The notes beneath the pieces are model-generated. The model searched no databases and was not told where the DNA came from. It saw only the letters and a program-made list of their open reading frames with translations. 64,000 bases of DNA. It comes from Bacillota bacterium. Lineage in GTDB: Bacteria > Bacillota > Clostridia > Peptostreptococcales > Anaerovoracaceae. Positions 16,733 to 29,701 of this stretch are shown one piece after another. The stretch's first letter is position 1; the number at the start of each line of letters is the position of its first letter. A program made the position numbers and the translations under genes. Location of the stretch: positions 110,466 to 174,465 of the forward strand of contig JAQXQE010000010.1 of assembly GCA_029101005.1 (NCBI GenBank), given 5' to 3'.

Positions 16733-19700
16733 ATGATGCTTACACTTTACAGCGCACGTGAGTGCATAGATAAAGAGAAATTCATATACGAGAAGATTGG
16801 CAGATCTGAACGGGAGAGCCTTGTCCTCGTGCCTAACCAGTATACGCTGGTTGCAGAGGAACAGGCGGTCAGATATCTCGGGAAGGGCTGCCTTTTCGAT
16901 ACAGAGATTCTGAGCATGAACAGGCTCGGTCACCGCATACTTGCGGAGAAAGGCCTTGAGAGTGTTCAGATGCTGTCGAGATACGGACGACTGATGCTGC
17001 TGACTCGCATTGTCGCAGAGCACGAGGAAGAACTCGAACTTTTCGCTAAGTCAGCTCGCAAGATTAGCTTCGCCCAGATGCTCGACGATTTTGTCGTGTC
17101 ATTTAAGCAGCAGAACTGCACTCTTGAGGAACTCGAGGCTATGCTCGAAGACGAGAACAGCAATGTAATTCTCAAGCAGAAAATCAAAGAGTTGAGCGGC
17201 ATCCTCGAGGACTACGAGCAGGCAATCGCTGGCAAGTATACCGACAGCGAGGACTATATTAATATGTACATCGATGCCATTCCGGAGTGTCGCATCGCCA
17301 AGGGCAAGGATATCTGGATATACGGCTATGACAGCATCACTCCTAAATTCACAAGGGCTATGCTCGAGCTCGCAAAGCGTGCAGAGTCCGTCAACCTCAT
17401 CATCAATGAGAATGACTACGGCCTCGACCAGAGAGTCAAGGCTGCGATTCGCGCCAAGGCCGCAGAGGCTGGCGTGTCAGTCGGGGAGGAGCGTATATCC
17501 GACGAGTATCTTAAGGTAAAATCAGAGGCACTCTCCCGCATAGAGAAGCATCTCTGCGAGACTGTTGTGTCAGATGAGGTGCTCGCTGCGAACAGCGACT
17601 TCCAGCCTGATGGAGTTGAACTCGTGCAGTGTGCGAACCAGTACTATGAGGCTGAGAATGCGGCAGCTTACATCCACAGACTCATCAGAGAAGAGGAGTA
17701 TTCACTCAGCGATATTACAGTAATCTGCAACAGCGAGGATAGACTGCAACCAATCGTGAAGAGAGCATTGCAGGAGTATGGAATTCCTGTCTTCCTCGAT
17801 ACAGCAAGAGAGATTACAGATTCGCCAGGACCGGTTTTCCTGTTCAATCTGCTTCTTTGTCTTAGATATGAATTTAATAATAATGCAATCTTCGCTATGC
17901 TGAAGACTGGCTATGCTGGAATCAGTGCGGAGGAGATTGATGATCTCGAGAATTATGCGAGGGAATACAATATTCGCGGAACTATGTGGACTAGAGACTT
18001 CAAATATGGTTCACACAGCTTCGGTGAGGAGGAGCTTGCGAGACTCAACGAGATCAGGGCGAGAGTAGCGGCACCTATCGTTAAGCTGAGAGAGCTCGCG
18101 AAGAACAGCGCCGATACAGGTGCTTTTACCACTGCATTCGCAGCCTTCCTTGAATCTGAGTACGAGCTCAGCGTGAATAACGAGAAGAGAGCTGTCGAAC
18201 AGGAGAAGATGGAGCTCTTCGAGGATGCGCAGAGAACAAGACGCAGCCTGGAGGAGGCGCTTGAGCTGCTTAATCAGATTAAGGAGATTATGGCGGACTG
18301 CCCGCTCGACATTGCGGAGTTCACTGACCTGTATGCGGTTGGACTTAAGAGTGAGAAGATTGGAGTTATTCCGCCTTCGCTTGACGGCCTTTCGATGGGA
18401 ACTCTCATCAGAACTAGACCGAGACCGAACCGTGCGGTACTGATTCTCGGAGCTAATGAGGGAATACTGCCGCTGAGACCAGCTGCAGAGGGGCTTTTCT
18501 CGGTAGATGAGAAGAGCTACTTCAAGCGCATGGATTTCACGCTCGGCGAGCTTGATGAACTCAAGATGACTGAGGAGAACGCGGCTCTCTACAGAATGCT
18601 CTCGCATCCATCGGAGAGACTGTATGTGAGCTATTCGCTCTCGGATACTGAAGGTAAGGAGCTCACACCATCGACACTAGTGGATTCGCTTAAGGCGTTC
18701 TTCCCTAAGCTCGAGGATCGCAAGGATATCATCAGCGATGGCTGGGATATGAGTCTGGTGAGCGACAGAAGAGAAGCTCTCAGACATCTCATCAACCACA
18801 TCAAAGACAGAAATACACCTGCTAAGGGAGATGAACTGACTAAGGCTCTCCTCGCATGGTACAAGGCTAAGGCACCGGAGCTTCTTATGCCGATGCTAGA
18901 GGCTGCTCAGGATGAGAACGAGCAGAAGAAACTCGGCGTTCAGCTTAGCAAGGGAATATATGCAGAGGCTAGCGGAAGCTATAAGCTTGGAGCCTCGAAG
19001 ATTAATAAGTACAACGACTGTCCATTTGGCTATTTCGTGAGTTACGGCCTTTCTCCTCGTGAAGAGAGGAATTACTCGAGTGACCCTCGTTCCATCGGTG
19101 AGATCTATCACGAGTGTATGGAGGAGGTCGCTAGAGTTGCTATGCAGTGTAAGAAGGATAAGAAGGAGCTCAAAGATTCAGAACTGGCTAAACTCGTAGA
19201 GGATAAGATATACGAGCTGGCTGGCAATTTCGAGGGCGGACTCTTCGTTTCGACTAGCGCTGAGATTTTCCATATGGACAGAATCTGCGAGGTCTGTCAG
19301 GCGGCGGCAAAGGCGCTCGCAGTTCAGATTGAAAGCGGTGCGGTAGAGGAGGTCTTCCTCGAGGCTGACTTCGGTCGTGGTGACAGCTGTAGATTCAGAC
19401 CGATTGAGATTGAAGTCGGCGACGAGAAGGTCTACGTCGAAGGCCGTATCGACCGTGCAGATATGATGGAGGGAGGCTCTGTCAGAATCATCGATTACAA
19501 AACAGGAACAGACAAGGTCGACGTTGGCAAGATGCGCCAGGGCTACAAGATGCAGCTTATGATCTACCTGATGTCCAGCCTGCAGGACGGCTATGAGCCA
19601 GCTGGAATCTTCTACTTCAACATTGCCGAGAATACTGCGAATCTCAGTAAGGCGACGGCGAGCAAGCAGAAGTCAGTAATGAATGCTCAGCCGCAGGACA

Positions 19701-19990
19701 GCTATAAGCTCAAGGGTAAATACGTCGATACGCCAGGTATGCTCGAACGCATGCCGAAGGCTGTCATGAGTGGCAAGGAACTCAAGCTCAGCGGCGACGA
19801 GTTCGATGAACTCAAATCTGCTGTGCGGCAGAAGATGGAAGACATCTCGTCTGCCATCGTCGGCGGTGACATCAGCATCAGTCCGCTCCGCTCGAAGAAT
19901 ACGCTGATCAGCTGCAGGTACTGCGAGTACAAGGCAATCTGTCGCTACGACAGTGCCAACGCAGGCAATCGCTCGAGAGAGCTCAAATAG
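16733..19990 (+). CDS. addB: ATP-dependent helicase-nuclease subunit AddB (degenerate Walker A)
   Basis: The 1085-residue protein has AddB features: the helicase-like N-terminal half (LVPNQYTLVAEEQAV, then ILSMNRLGHRIL), the RecB-type nuclease (EGRIDRADMM and VRIIDYKTG), and the Fe-S cysteines (NKYNDCPFGYF, then CRYCEYKAIC). AddAB processes double-strand breaks to Chi. Odd points: the usual GRxGSGKT Walker A at the extreme N-terminus is replaced by YSARECIDKEK, and addA is not adjacent. ATG 16733 and ATG 16736 are both possible; AAGGA is better spaced for 16736. Confidence 0.88.
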   Translation: MMLTLYSARECIDKEKFIYEKIGRSERESLVLVPNQYTLVAEEQAVRYLGKGCLFDTEILSMNRLGHRILAEKGLESVQMLSRYGRLMLLTRIVAEHEEELELFAKSARKISFAQMLDDFVVSFKQQNCTLEELEAMLEDENSNVILKQKIKELSGILEDYEQAIAGKYTDSEDYINMYIDAIPECRIAKGKDIWIYGYDSITPKFTRAMLELAKRAESVNLIINENDYGLDQRVKAAIRAKAAEAGVSVGEERISDEYLKVKSEALSRIEKHLCETVVSDEVLAANSDFQPDGVELVQCANQYYEAENAAAYIHRLIREEEYSLSDITVICNSEDRLQPIVKRALQEYGIPVFLDTAREITDSPGPVFLFNLLLCLRYEFNNNAIFAMLKTGYAGISAEEIDDLENYAREYNIRGTMWTRDFKYGSHSFGEEELARLNEIRARVAAPIVKLRELAKNSADTGAFTTAFAAFLESEYELSVNNEKRAVEQEKMELFEDAQRTRRSLEEALELLNQIKEIMADCPLDIAEFTDLYAVGLKSEKIGVIPPSLDGLSMGTLIRTRPRPNRAVLILGANEGILPLRPAAEGLFSVDEKSYFKRMDFTLGELDELKMTEENAALYRMLSHPSERLYVSYSLSDTEGKELTPSTLVDSLKAFFPKLEDRKDIISDGWDMSLVSDRREALRHLINHIKDRNTPAKGDELTKALLAWYKAKAPELLMPMLEAAQDENEQKKLGVQLSKGIYAEASGSYKLGASKINKYNDCPFGYFVSYGLSPREERNYSSDPRSIGEIYHECMEEVARVAMQCKKDKKELKDSELAKLVEDKIYELAGNFEGGLFVSTSAEIFHMDRICEVCQAAAKALAVQIESGAVEEVFLEADFGRGDSCRFRPIEIEVGDEKVYVEGRIDRADMMEGGSVRIIDYKTGTDKVDVGKMRQGYKMQLMIYLMSSLQDGYEPAGIFYFNIAENTANLSKATASKQKSVMNAQPQDSYKLKGKYVDTPGMLERMPKAVMSGKELKLSGDEFDELKSAVRQKMEDISSAIVGGDISISPLRSKNTLISCRYCEYKAICRYDSANAGNRSRELK

Positions 19991-20010
19991 AACGTTACAG
20001 GAAGAGGGAT

Positions 20011-20811
20011 ATGGGTCTCAAATTAACATCAATAGGGAGCAGCAGCTCCGGCAATTCATACATAATACAGAGCGGCGAGACAGCGCTCATACTCGATACT
20101 GGTCTCAGTGGCAAGAAAATCCGAACGGCCATCGCCGAGCTCGGCCTTTCGGAGAAGGATATTCGCGGCATTCTCATCACTCATGAGCATACGGATCACG
20201 TGAACAGCGTGCGCCTCATGTCGAAGGTCTGCGACCGTGCCAAGGTATACGCGAGTCGAGGCACAGCTTTCAATTCAAGCGCCTTCGCAAAAATCGATGC
20301 GCAGCGCATCGAGTACATCGTCCCAGGCGACAGCTTCGAGATAGGCGATATTGCAGTCCAGAGTTTCGCTCTTTCACATGACGCGGCTGAGCCAACGGGA
20401 TATAGCTTTGCGAATGGTGACGACATGATGTCTGTTGTAACTGACACTGGCGTTGTTACCGATGAGATATATGAGCAGATGATTCAATCGAATATGCTCG
20501 TGTTCGAGGCGAATCACGAGGAGGGCCTGCTAATGGTAGGGCCTTATCCGTACAGCGTTAAGAGGAGAATTCTCAGCGATTATGGACATCTGTCAAATGT
20601 GAGCTCGGGTGAGTGTCTGCGAAGACTTCTCGAAGAAAGAGAATCTGATGCTGCTCTCAAGATTCTGCTCGCGCATCTATCGAGCCAGAACAACACGCCT
20701 GGCCAGGCGGTTTTTACCGTGGAAGAGGAGATCAAGCGCGGCGGCTTCGAGCGGGGCGTGGACTATACGATGGAAGTTGCACTTAAGGAGGGCCTGACGG
20801 TTTTTGAATAA
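20011..20811 (+). CDS. Metallo-beta-lactamase-fold hydrolase (YycJ/WalJ-like)
   Basis: The 266-residue protein has the MBL fold with THEHTDH as the metal-binding HxHxDH motif (about residues 56-62), an SSSGNS N-terminal motif typical of YycJ/WalJ, and downstream histidines in EANHEE and HLS. Relatives are 5'-3' exonuclease-like and linked to cell-wall or DNA-repair coordination. Its stop overlaps rlmH (TAATG). YycJ-RlmH adjacency occurs in many Firmicutes, which supports the subfamily call. Confidence 0.85.
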   Translation: MGLKLTSIGSSSSGNSYIIQSGETALILDTGLSGKKIRTAIAELGLSEKDIRGILITHEHTDHVNSVRLMSKVCDRAKVYASRGTAFNSSAFAKIDAQRIEYIVPGDSFEIGDIAVQSFALSHDAAEPTGYSFANGDDMMSVVTDTGVVTDEIYEQMIQSNMLVFEANHEEGLLMVGPYPYSVKRRILSDYGHLSNVSSGECLRRLLEERESDAALKILLAHLSSQNNTPGQAVFTVEEEIKRGGFERGVDYTMEVALKEGLTVFE

Positions 20812-21290
20812 TGAATATTAATGTAATCTGCATAGGCAAGCTCAAGGAGAAATACTGGACAGATGCATGCAATGAGTATCTGAAGCGAATCGGAGGATAC
20901 TGCAAGATTAATGTGGTGGAACTCAAGGAAGCGAAGCTCCCGAAGAACGCATCAGCTGCAGATGAGCAGGCAGTAATTGAGAAAGAGGGAGAGAGTATTC
21001 TCGCTAAGATTGGTGACAATGACTTCGTATTCGCGCTTGAGATTGAGGGCAAGCAGCTTGATTCGGTGGAGTTCTCGAAGAAACTCAGCGGAGTCTTCGC
21101 TCAGGGACGCTCGACTGTCGATTTTGTTATCGGTGGAAGTCTCGGACTTTCGAACGCAGTGAAGAATCGCGCGGATTATGGACTGTCATTCTCGAAGATG
21201 ACATTCCCTCATCAGATGGCAAGAGTAATTCTGCTGGAGCAGGTTTACAGGGCATTCAAAATTGCCGGAGGAGAAACATATCATAAGTAG
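20811..21290 (+). CDS. rlmH: 23S rRNA pseudouridine-1915 N3-methyltransferase RlmH
   Basis: The 159-residue SPOUT methyltransferase modifies pseudouridine 1915 in helix 69 of 23S rRNA. Conserved features: start MNINVICIGKLKEKYW, the SAM-knot segment FVIGGSLGLS, and the C-terminal LLEQVYRAFKIAGGETYHK. Full length. It overlaps the upstream hydrolase by one base, so expression is coupled. Confidence 0.96.
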   Translation: MNINVICIGKLKEKYWTDACNEYLKRIGGYCKINVVELKEAKLPKNASAADEQAVIEKEGESILAKIGDNDFVFALEIEGKQLDSVEFSKKLSGVFAQGRSTVDFVIGGSLGLSNAVKNRADYGLSFSKMTFPHQMARVILLEQVYRAFKIAGGETYHK

Positions 21291-21344
21291 ACGAATGCCA
21301 AAATTATAATATTTTATTGTTTAATAGATAACAATGCCAATTGC

Positions 21345-21372
21345 TTGACATTGATTATCCTAGGTCTATAAT
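21345..21372 (+). promoter_or_regulatory. Strong SigA promoter of the small membrane protein
   Basis: A consensus TTGACA (21345-21350) and consensus TATAAT (21367-21372) are 16 bases apart. This is the best-matching promoter in the window, and it drives only a 54-codon gene with its own terminator, so that product may be abundant. Confidence 0.85.
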
Positions 21373-21420
21373 GGAATCAACTCCAAAAATACAAAGAGAA
21401 ACATAATAGGAGATGCGGCC

Positions 21421-21585
21421 GTGGCGGACAGCAAAGGAAAGAACAAATCAGCAGCACAGAGACAGCAGCAGATTGCTAAGAAGAGCAAGAGAAGGGATAG
21501 TGCGGCTCGAATTATGGCTATCGTGATGATAGGTGTTATGCTGGTATTCACATTCGTAACAGCAGGAATTTTCTTGCTGGATTAG
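21421..21585 (+). CDS. Small single-span membrane protein (54 residues)
   Basis: A GTG start (21421) behind TAGGAG encodes VADSKGKNKSAAQRQQQIAK, more basic residues, then one transmembrane helix (about 31-53, MAIVMIGVMLVFTFVTAGIF) and a stop after LLD. It lies alone between a near-perfect promoter and a strong terminator, which argues for a genuine, well-expressed gene. The topology would be a basic cytosolic tail and one span. I do not recognise a family with certainty; it resembles small Firmicute DUF-type one-span proteins. Confidence 0.65.
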   Translation: MADSKGKNKSAAQRQQQIAKKSKRRDSAARIMAIVMIGVMLVFTFVTAGIFLLD

Positions 21586-21598
21586 TATACAAGAATGA

Positions 21599-21636
21599 TT
21601 GAGATTGTTTTTTTATTAACAATCTCGATTTTTTTA
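21599..21636 (+). terminator. Terminator after the small membrane protein
   Basis: GAGATTGTT (21601-21609) pairs with AACAATCTC (21618-21626), followed by GA and a seven-T run. The remaining spacer to 21770 is AT-rich with TATTAT-like boxes upstream of the ATP synthase operon but no clear -35. Confidence 0.88.
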
Positions 21637-21770
21637 GAATTTTCTTTAACTTGCAAACACTGGAGTACAGCGTTTTTTGTATGTCTTCACAATTGTTTTT
21701 GTTTTAATACAAGGCGAAAGTGGTATTATATATTTAATCCCTAAAATTTTTTGACACAGCGGAGGGCGTT

Positions 21771-22076
21771 TTGGAGTCATATCTGATTGGAATAGTTGCC
21801 GGTCTTGCATTTGGAGGTGGAGCCGGAGTACTCAAGTATCTGGTGCTCTGGAGAAAGATAGCCAAGACAGATGTTGAACTTACGACCGGAGGATTATATA
21901 CGAGATTCGGTGTGAGTTACGTAACTAACTTCATCGTTCTGCTGGTGGTATTCCTTCTAAGGAAGTCACTACCATTCGACTTTTTCACTACGATCTTAGC
22001 GACTGCCATAGGCTTGAGCCTCGCCGGCAAATTGGTGCCGCTCGCAAGCCTAGCAAGTCGAGTTAAGGAGAAATAA
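21771..22076 (+). CDS. AtpI-like small membrane protein of the ATP synthase operon
   Basis: The 101-residue hydrophobic protein starts at TTG 21771 behind GGAGGG. It has an initial glycine-rich span, a charged loop, and two further spans. AtpI-type proteins assist c-ring assembly or Mg2+/Ca2+ handling. Sequence conservation is low, so the call rests on size, hydropathy and position: its stop lies immediately before the atpB ATG. Confidence 0.65.
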   Translation: MESYLIGIVAGLAFGGGAGVLKYLVLWRKIAKTDVELTTGGLYTRFGVSYVTNFIVLLVVFLLRKSLPFDFFTTILATAIGLSLAGKLVPLASLASRVKEK

Positions 22077-22769
22077 ATGTTTGAGAAATTATATGCATTA
22101 GGAATCAATGACGCCATGATTACAAGTAGCGTTCTGACACTCATCCTCTGCATCTTCGCGATTCTCGTCGGAAGAAATCTGCAGATGATGCCTTCTGGAA
22201 TGCAGAATGTAGTCGAACTGGCAGTCGAGAAGCTGCACGGCTTCTTCGAAGACTTGATGGGACCTTATCTTTGCAAGAAGTACTTCCCTCTTGTCGGAAC
22301 TCTGTTTGTTTGGATTCTGATCTGCAACTACTCAGGTCTCCTTCCACTTATGGGAAAGGCTCATGGTATGCAGGCGCCAACAAGCAATATCAACTTCCCT
22401 CTCGGAATGGCAATCGTCGTCTTCCTTGCTCTCCAGATTATCGGAGTAATAGAGCATAGGAGCGTAGTGAAGGCGTATAAGAGACTGGTTTCACCATTCT
22501 TCTTCATGCTTCCGCTGATGCTCATCGACGAGTTCGCTAGACCACTCTCGCTCACCTTCCGACTTTATGGTAACACCTTCGGAGATGAGGAGGTTGTACA
22601 CATCTTCGGTGACCTTTGCCCAATTGGTCTGCCGGTAATCATGCAGTTCATGGTAGTGCTCTTCGCGCTCATCCAGGCACTGGTATTCTCACTGCTCACA
22701 GCAATCTACATTGAGGAAGTATGTGAGGGCGCTCATGAGGAAGGACTTATGGAGCCAGTAGAAGCTTAG
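22077..22769 (+). CDS. atpB: F1Fo ATP synthase subunit a
   Basis: The 230-residue subunit forms the proton half-channels. The essential helix-4 arginine is in FARPLSLTFRLYGNTFGDE (R of FRLYGN). The last helix is QFMVVLFALIQALVFSLLTA. Full length, first core gene of the atp operon, starting with the base after the AtpI-like stop. Confidence 0.95.
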   Translation: MFEKLYALGINDAMITSSVLTLILCIFAILVGRNLQMMPSGMQNVVELAVEKLHGFFEDLMGPYLCKKYFPLVGTLFVWILICNYSGLLPLMGKAHGMQAPTSNINFPLGMAIVVFLALQIIGVIEHRSVVKAYKRLVSPFFFMLPLMLIDEFARPLSLTFRLYGNTFGDEEVVHIFGDLCPIGLPVIMQFMVVLFALIQALVFSLLTAIYIEEVCEGAHEEGLMEPVEA

Positions 22770-22844
22770 TTAATTAATCTGTTATTCAAATATAACAGGT
22801 AGTTAAATACAACAATAATTTCCATGTTGAAAGGAGAAATAGAA

Positions 22845-23072
22845 ATGACAACAGGAATCATCGCAATCGCAGTAGCTATCACTATCAGCATCTCAACAAT
22901 CGGACCTGCTCTTGGAATGGGTAAGGTTGGAGCATCAGCAATGGAGAGCATGTCACGTCAGCCAGAGGTTATGGGTAACCTCAGAACAAGCATGATCCTC
23001 GCATTCGCGTTCATGGAGGCTCTTACAATCTATGGACTCGTTATCGCATTCATGCTCCTCGGAAAGATGTAA
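22845..23072 (+). CDS. atpE: F1Fo ATP synthase subunit c (proton type)
   Basis: The 75-residue helical hairpin of the rotor ring starts MTTGIIAIAVAITISIST, has the polar loop SRQPE, and carries the ion-binding glutamate in FAFMEALTIYGL. Na+-type rings have a glutamine in helix 1 and ES/ET after the glutamate; here those are methionine and EA, which argues for H+ coupling. An upstream in-frame ATG (22824) exists, but AAAGGAG directly precedes 22845. Confidence 0.95.
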   Translation: MTTGIIAIAVAITISISTIGPALGMGKVGASAMESMSRQPEVMGNLRTSMILAFAFMEALTIYGLVIAFMLLGKM

Positions 23073-23127
23073 TCAACTTCGGAGGCAATTAACACTTTAA
23101 GATAACGGGTATAAAGGAGCGACAACT

Positions 23128-23621
23128 ATGCTTGAAGCTTTAGGAATAGACTTTAAGACCGTAATCTTCTCGATGGTCAACTTCCTGATTCTTGTAGGTG
23201 TGCTCGGTAAGTTCATCTACAAACCGTTCCTCAATATGCTCGAGAACAGAAAGAATCTCATTCGTGAGAAGTTCGATAGAGCAGATGCAGTCAATGCTCA
23301 GGCCGATGCAAAGATGGCTGACTACGAGCAGAGAATTGCAAATGCTGAGGAAGAAGGTCGTGCTATCCTCAAGGACGCAAAGGAGCGTGCTGAGGCTATG
23401 GCTGAAGGAATCATCGCGGAAGCTAGAGCAGAGGCTAATGACATGATCGTCAAGGCTCAGAAGGCTATTGAGCTCGAGAGAGCATCAGCCGTTGAAGAGC
23501 TCAGAGGCGAGATTGCTGGTCTTGCTCTTATGGCTGCCGAGCAGATTGTAGGTAGAGAAATTCAGAACGTTGGTCACGATGCTATCGTAGACCAGGTAAT
23601 TAAGGATGCAAGGAGTGCAGA

Positions 23622-23634
<13 letters not shown>
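23128..23634 (+). CDS. atpF: F1Fo ATP synthase subunit b
   Basis: The 168-residue stator protein has one N-terminal membrane span (about residues 9-28) followed by a long charged helix (RADAVNAQADAKMADYEQRI onward) that forms the peripheral stalk and binds delta. It overlaps atpH by 13 bases. Confidence 0.94.
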
Positions 23635-25711
<2,077 letters not shown>

Positions 25712-25751
25712 ACCGGATTATTAAGCAGGAGAAAGAAAGGAGGTGTGAGTA

Positions 25752-28032
<2,281 letters not shown>

Positions 28033-28034
28033 AG

Positions 28035-28304
28035 ATGGCAAAGACTTTCAACTTAGACATTATCACACCGTCAAAGAAGTTCTACAGCGGTGAAGTAGAG
28101 CATGTTATCGTCAGAACCCCTGCGGGTTATGAGGGTTTCCTTGCGGATCACACCTGGACATGCAAGCTTCTCGATGAAGGAACTATCCGCTTCATAGAGA
28201 AAGGCGCAGGTGAGAAGGACTGGAAGTATGCAAAGGCTACCGGTGGCTTCATTGATGTCAAGGAAAGCGTAATCATCTACACAGATGATATCGACTGGGC
28301 ATAA
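28035..28304 (+). CDS. atpC: F1Fo ATP synthase subunit epsilon, short form
   Basis: Only 89 residues against about 130-140 in most bacteria. The N-terminal beta-sandwich is intact (FNLDIITPSKKFYSGEVEHV, GYEGFLADHT, ATGGFIDV), ending at YTDDIDWA. The C-terminal helix-turn-helix, which in many species inserts into F1 and blocks ATP hydrolysis, is absent. The gene follows atpD by two bases and is followed by a normal terminator, so this looks like a stable short form. It should couple gamma to the c-ring but lack self-inhibition. Confidence 0.9.
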   Translation: MAKTFNLDIITPSKKFYSGEVEHVIVRTPAGYEGFLADHTWTCKLLDEGTIRFIEKGAGEKDWKYAKATGGFIDVKESVIIYTDDIDWA

Positions 28305-28342
28305 GCCTGCGACTTACAGGAAGAGCCCCGAATAATGCTCGC

Positions 28343-28380
28343 AACGCTATGGGAGAGATCTCATAGCGTTTTCTTTTTTT
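28343..28380 (+). terminator. Terminator of the atp operon
   Basis: AACGCTATG (28343-28351) pairs with CATAGCGTT (28362-28370), followed by TTC and seven T. Confidence 0.92.
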
Positions 28381-28489
28381 GCTACCAGAGAATTGGGGAG
28401 AAATTCACCCACCTTGTTTCGATATCTGTCTTACACTATAGTCACGAAGAAGAATTATGGTTATTACAGTACGATATGAGGAGGATGCC

Positions 28490-28807
28490 ATGGATAAGAT
28501 CTATTTCACAATCACGGGAACAAGATTCGTTCTTGGAGAGAGATTCCTTGAGAGTGCAACAGATTTCCTCAAGGCGGGGACAGAAGTGAAGCTCGTCAAG
28601 GAGAAGGATAATGAATACGACACTGAGGCAATTCTGGTTCGTATGCCAGGCCTCGGCAAGATGGGCCATGTGGCTAATAGCGTAAGAACACGAATCGGCG
28701 AGAGCTACAGTGCTGGAAGGCTGTACGACAAGTTCGATGAGGAAGCTGTTGGAGTAGTTGAGTTGGTTCTCCCGTATGGAATTCTCTGCTCGCTGAAACA
28801 GGATTAA
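28490..28807 (+). CDS. HIRAN-domain protein
   Basis: A 105-residue protein, essentially one HIRAN domain: YFTITGTRFVLGERFLESA at the start, then EKDNEYDTEAILVRMPG and GKMGHVANSVRT. HIRAN domains in larger proteins bind 3' ends of single-stranded DNA at stalled forks; stand-alone bacterial versions have no assigned role. The start at 28490 has GAGGAGG just upstream; an earlier in-frame ATG does not. Confidence 0.75.
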   Translation: MDKIYFTITGTRFVLGERFLESATDFLKAGTEVKLVKEKDNEYDTEAILVRMPGLGKMGHVANSVRTRIGESYSAGRLYDKFDEEAVGVVELVLPYGILCSLKQD

Positions 28808-29000
28808 GATATGGGGGATTAATTACCCAATATCGAGAGCGTGAATTATTATAATGTAATCAGATAACGGGGGTTATTTGAAACACGCTACGTAATGAGG
28901 ATGCATAGTGTTACCATCACGCGGTACTCAAATCCGCAACCGGTCTTCATTACCGGTTCTCCTTTCTAAAAATAAAGTTCCATTTCGTAGCAATAAATCG
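28808..29000 (+). other. Intergenic region with several hairpins; possible short untranslated RNA
   Basis: No credible coding frame. It holds a GATATGGGG/CCCAATATC stem-loop just after the HIRAN gene, a TATAAT at 28849-28854 without a convincing -35, and a 7-bp hairpin AACCGGT-cttcatt-ACCGGTT followed by CTCCTTTCT. A promoter-like start and a terminator-like end about 110 bases apart would fit a small RNA, but nothing matches a family I know. Confidence 0.3.
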
Positions 29001-29030
29001 AAAGACTGCACAAGTGTGCAGTCTTTTGTT
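29001..29030. terminator. Terminator between HIRAN and LUD genes
   Basis: AAAGACTGCAC (29001-29011) pairs with GTGCAGTCTTT (29016-29026) and continues into T-rich sequence; usable in both directions between the convergent genes. Confidence 0.88.
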
Positions 29031-29039
29031 GTTTGTGCG

Positions 29040-29678
29040 TTAGATTCCCAGATCCTCGCCGACGAGTACCACCTTGACTCTCTGTGGCACCATTGAAGCT
29101 CTAGTTGTTACCATAGTTGCACAGATGCAGTCTGGACTTGTGCAGTCAGCGCAGATACCAGTAACTGAGCATGGAGTGCTGATGTCGAATCTCTGAGCGT
29201 TGGCAGGAGCAACATAGTGGCGAACACGCGAGTATGCAGCATCCATATCTGCTACCACCTTGTTCATTCCAGCAACAACGATGACGCTCTTAGGTCCGAA
29301 TGTGAGAGCCGCAACTCTATTGCCGAATCCATCAATATTGAACAACTCGCCGTTCTCTGTGATTGCATTGCTTGACATCAGGTATGTGTCACATGCGAGT
29401 GCCTGCTTCATAACTACACTGCGAAGCTCAGCTGGAACAGCATCGCGATTGAGAACTGGCTGGTTTCTTGCAGCGAGCTTCTCCTTGATTCCGAGCTGAT
29501 CTACTGTCATTGTGCCACCCCATGAGACAACATCTGCCTCTGGAATGAGCTCAAGAACTTTCTCAACAGCCTCGTCAGCAGTTGAGAAGTAGTATGCGTC
29601 GAACTTACGCTTCTTAAGAGCCTCGACCACCTTAGGGCCGGACTTGTCATATTTTGCCTTAATAGGTCCCAGTACCAT
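29040..29678 (-). CDS. LUD-domain protein (DUF162, lactate-utilisation LutC-like fold)
   Basis: The 212-residue protein has the LUD pattern: VSWGGTMTVDQLGIKEKL, LMSSNAITENGELFNIDG, and FGPKSVIVVAGMNKVV, with a cysteine cluster near the end (CSVTGICADCTSPDCIC). LUD proteins occur in LutABC lactate oxidation and as stand-alone proteins in anaerobes. No lutA or lutB is present, so the reaction cannot be assigned. It lies 23 bases downstream of the phosphohexomutase gene, in the same direction. Confidence 0.85.
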   Translation of the reverse strand: MVLGPIKAKYDKSGPKVVEALKKRKFDAYYFSTADEAVEKVLELIPEADVVSWGGTMTVDQLGIKEKLAARNQPVLNRDAVPAELRSVVMKQALACDTYLMSSNAITENGELFNIDGFGNRVAALTFGPKSVIVVAGMNKVVADMDAAYSRVRHYVAPANAQRFDISTPCSVTGICADCTSPDCICATMVTTRASMVPQRVKVVLVGEDLGI

Positions 29679-29701
29679 ACTTATGCCTCCTTTGAATTAT
29701 C

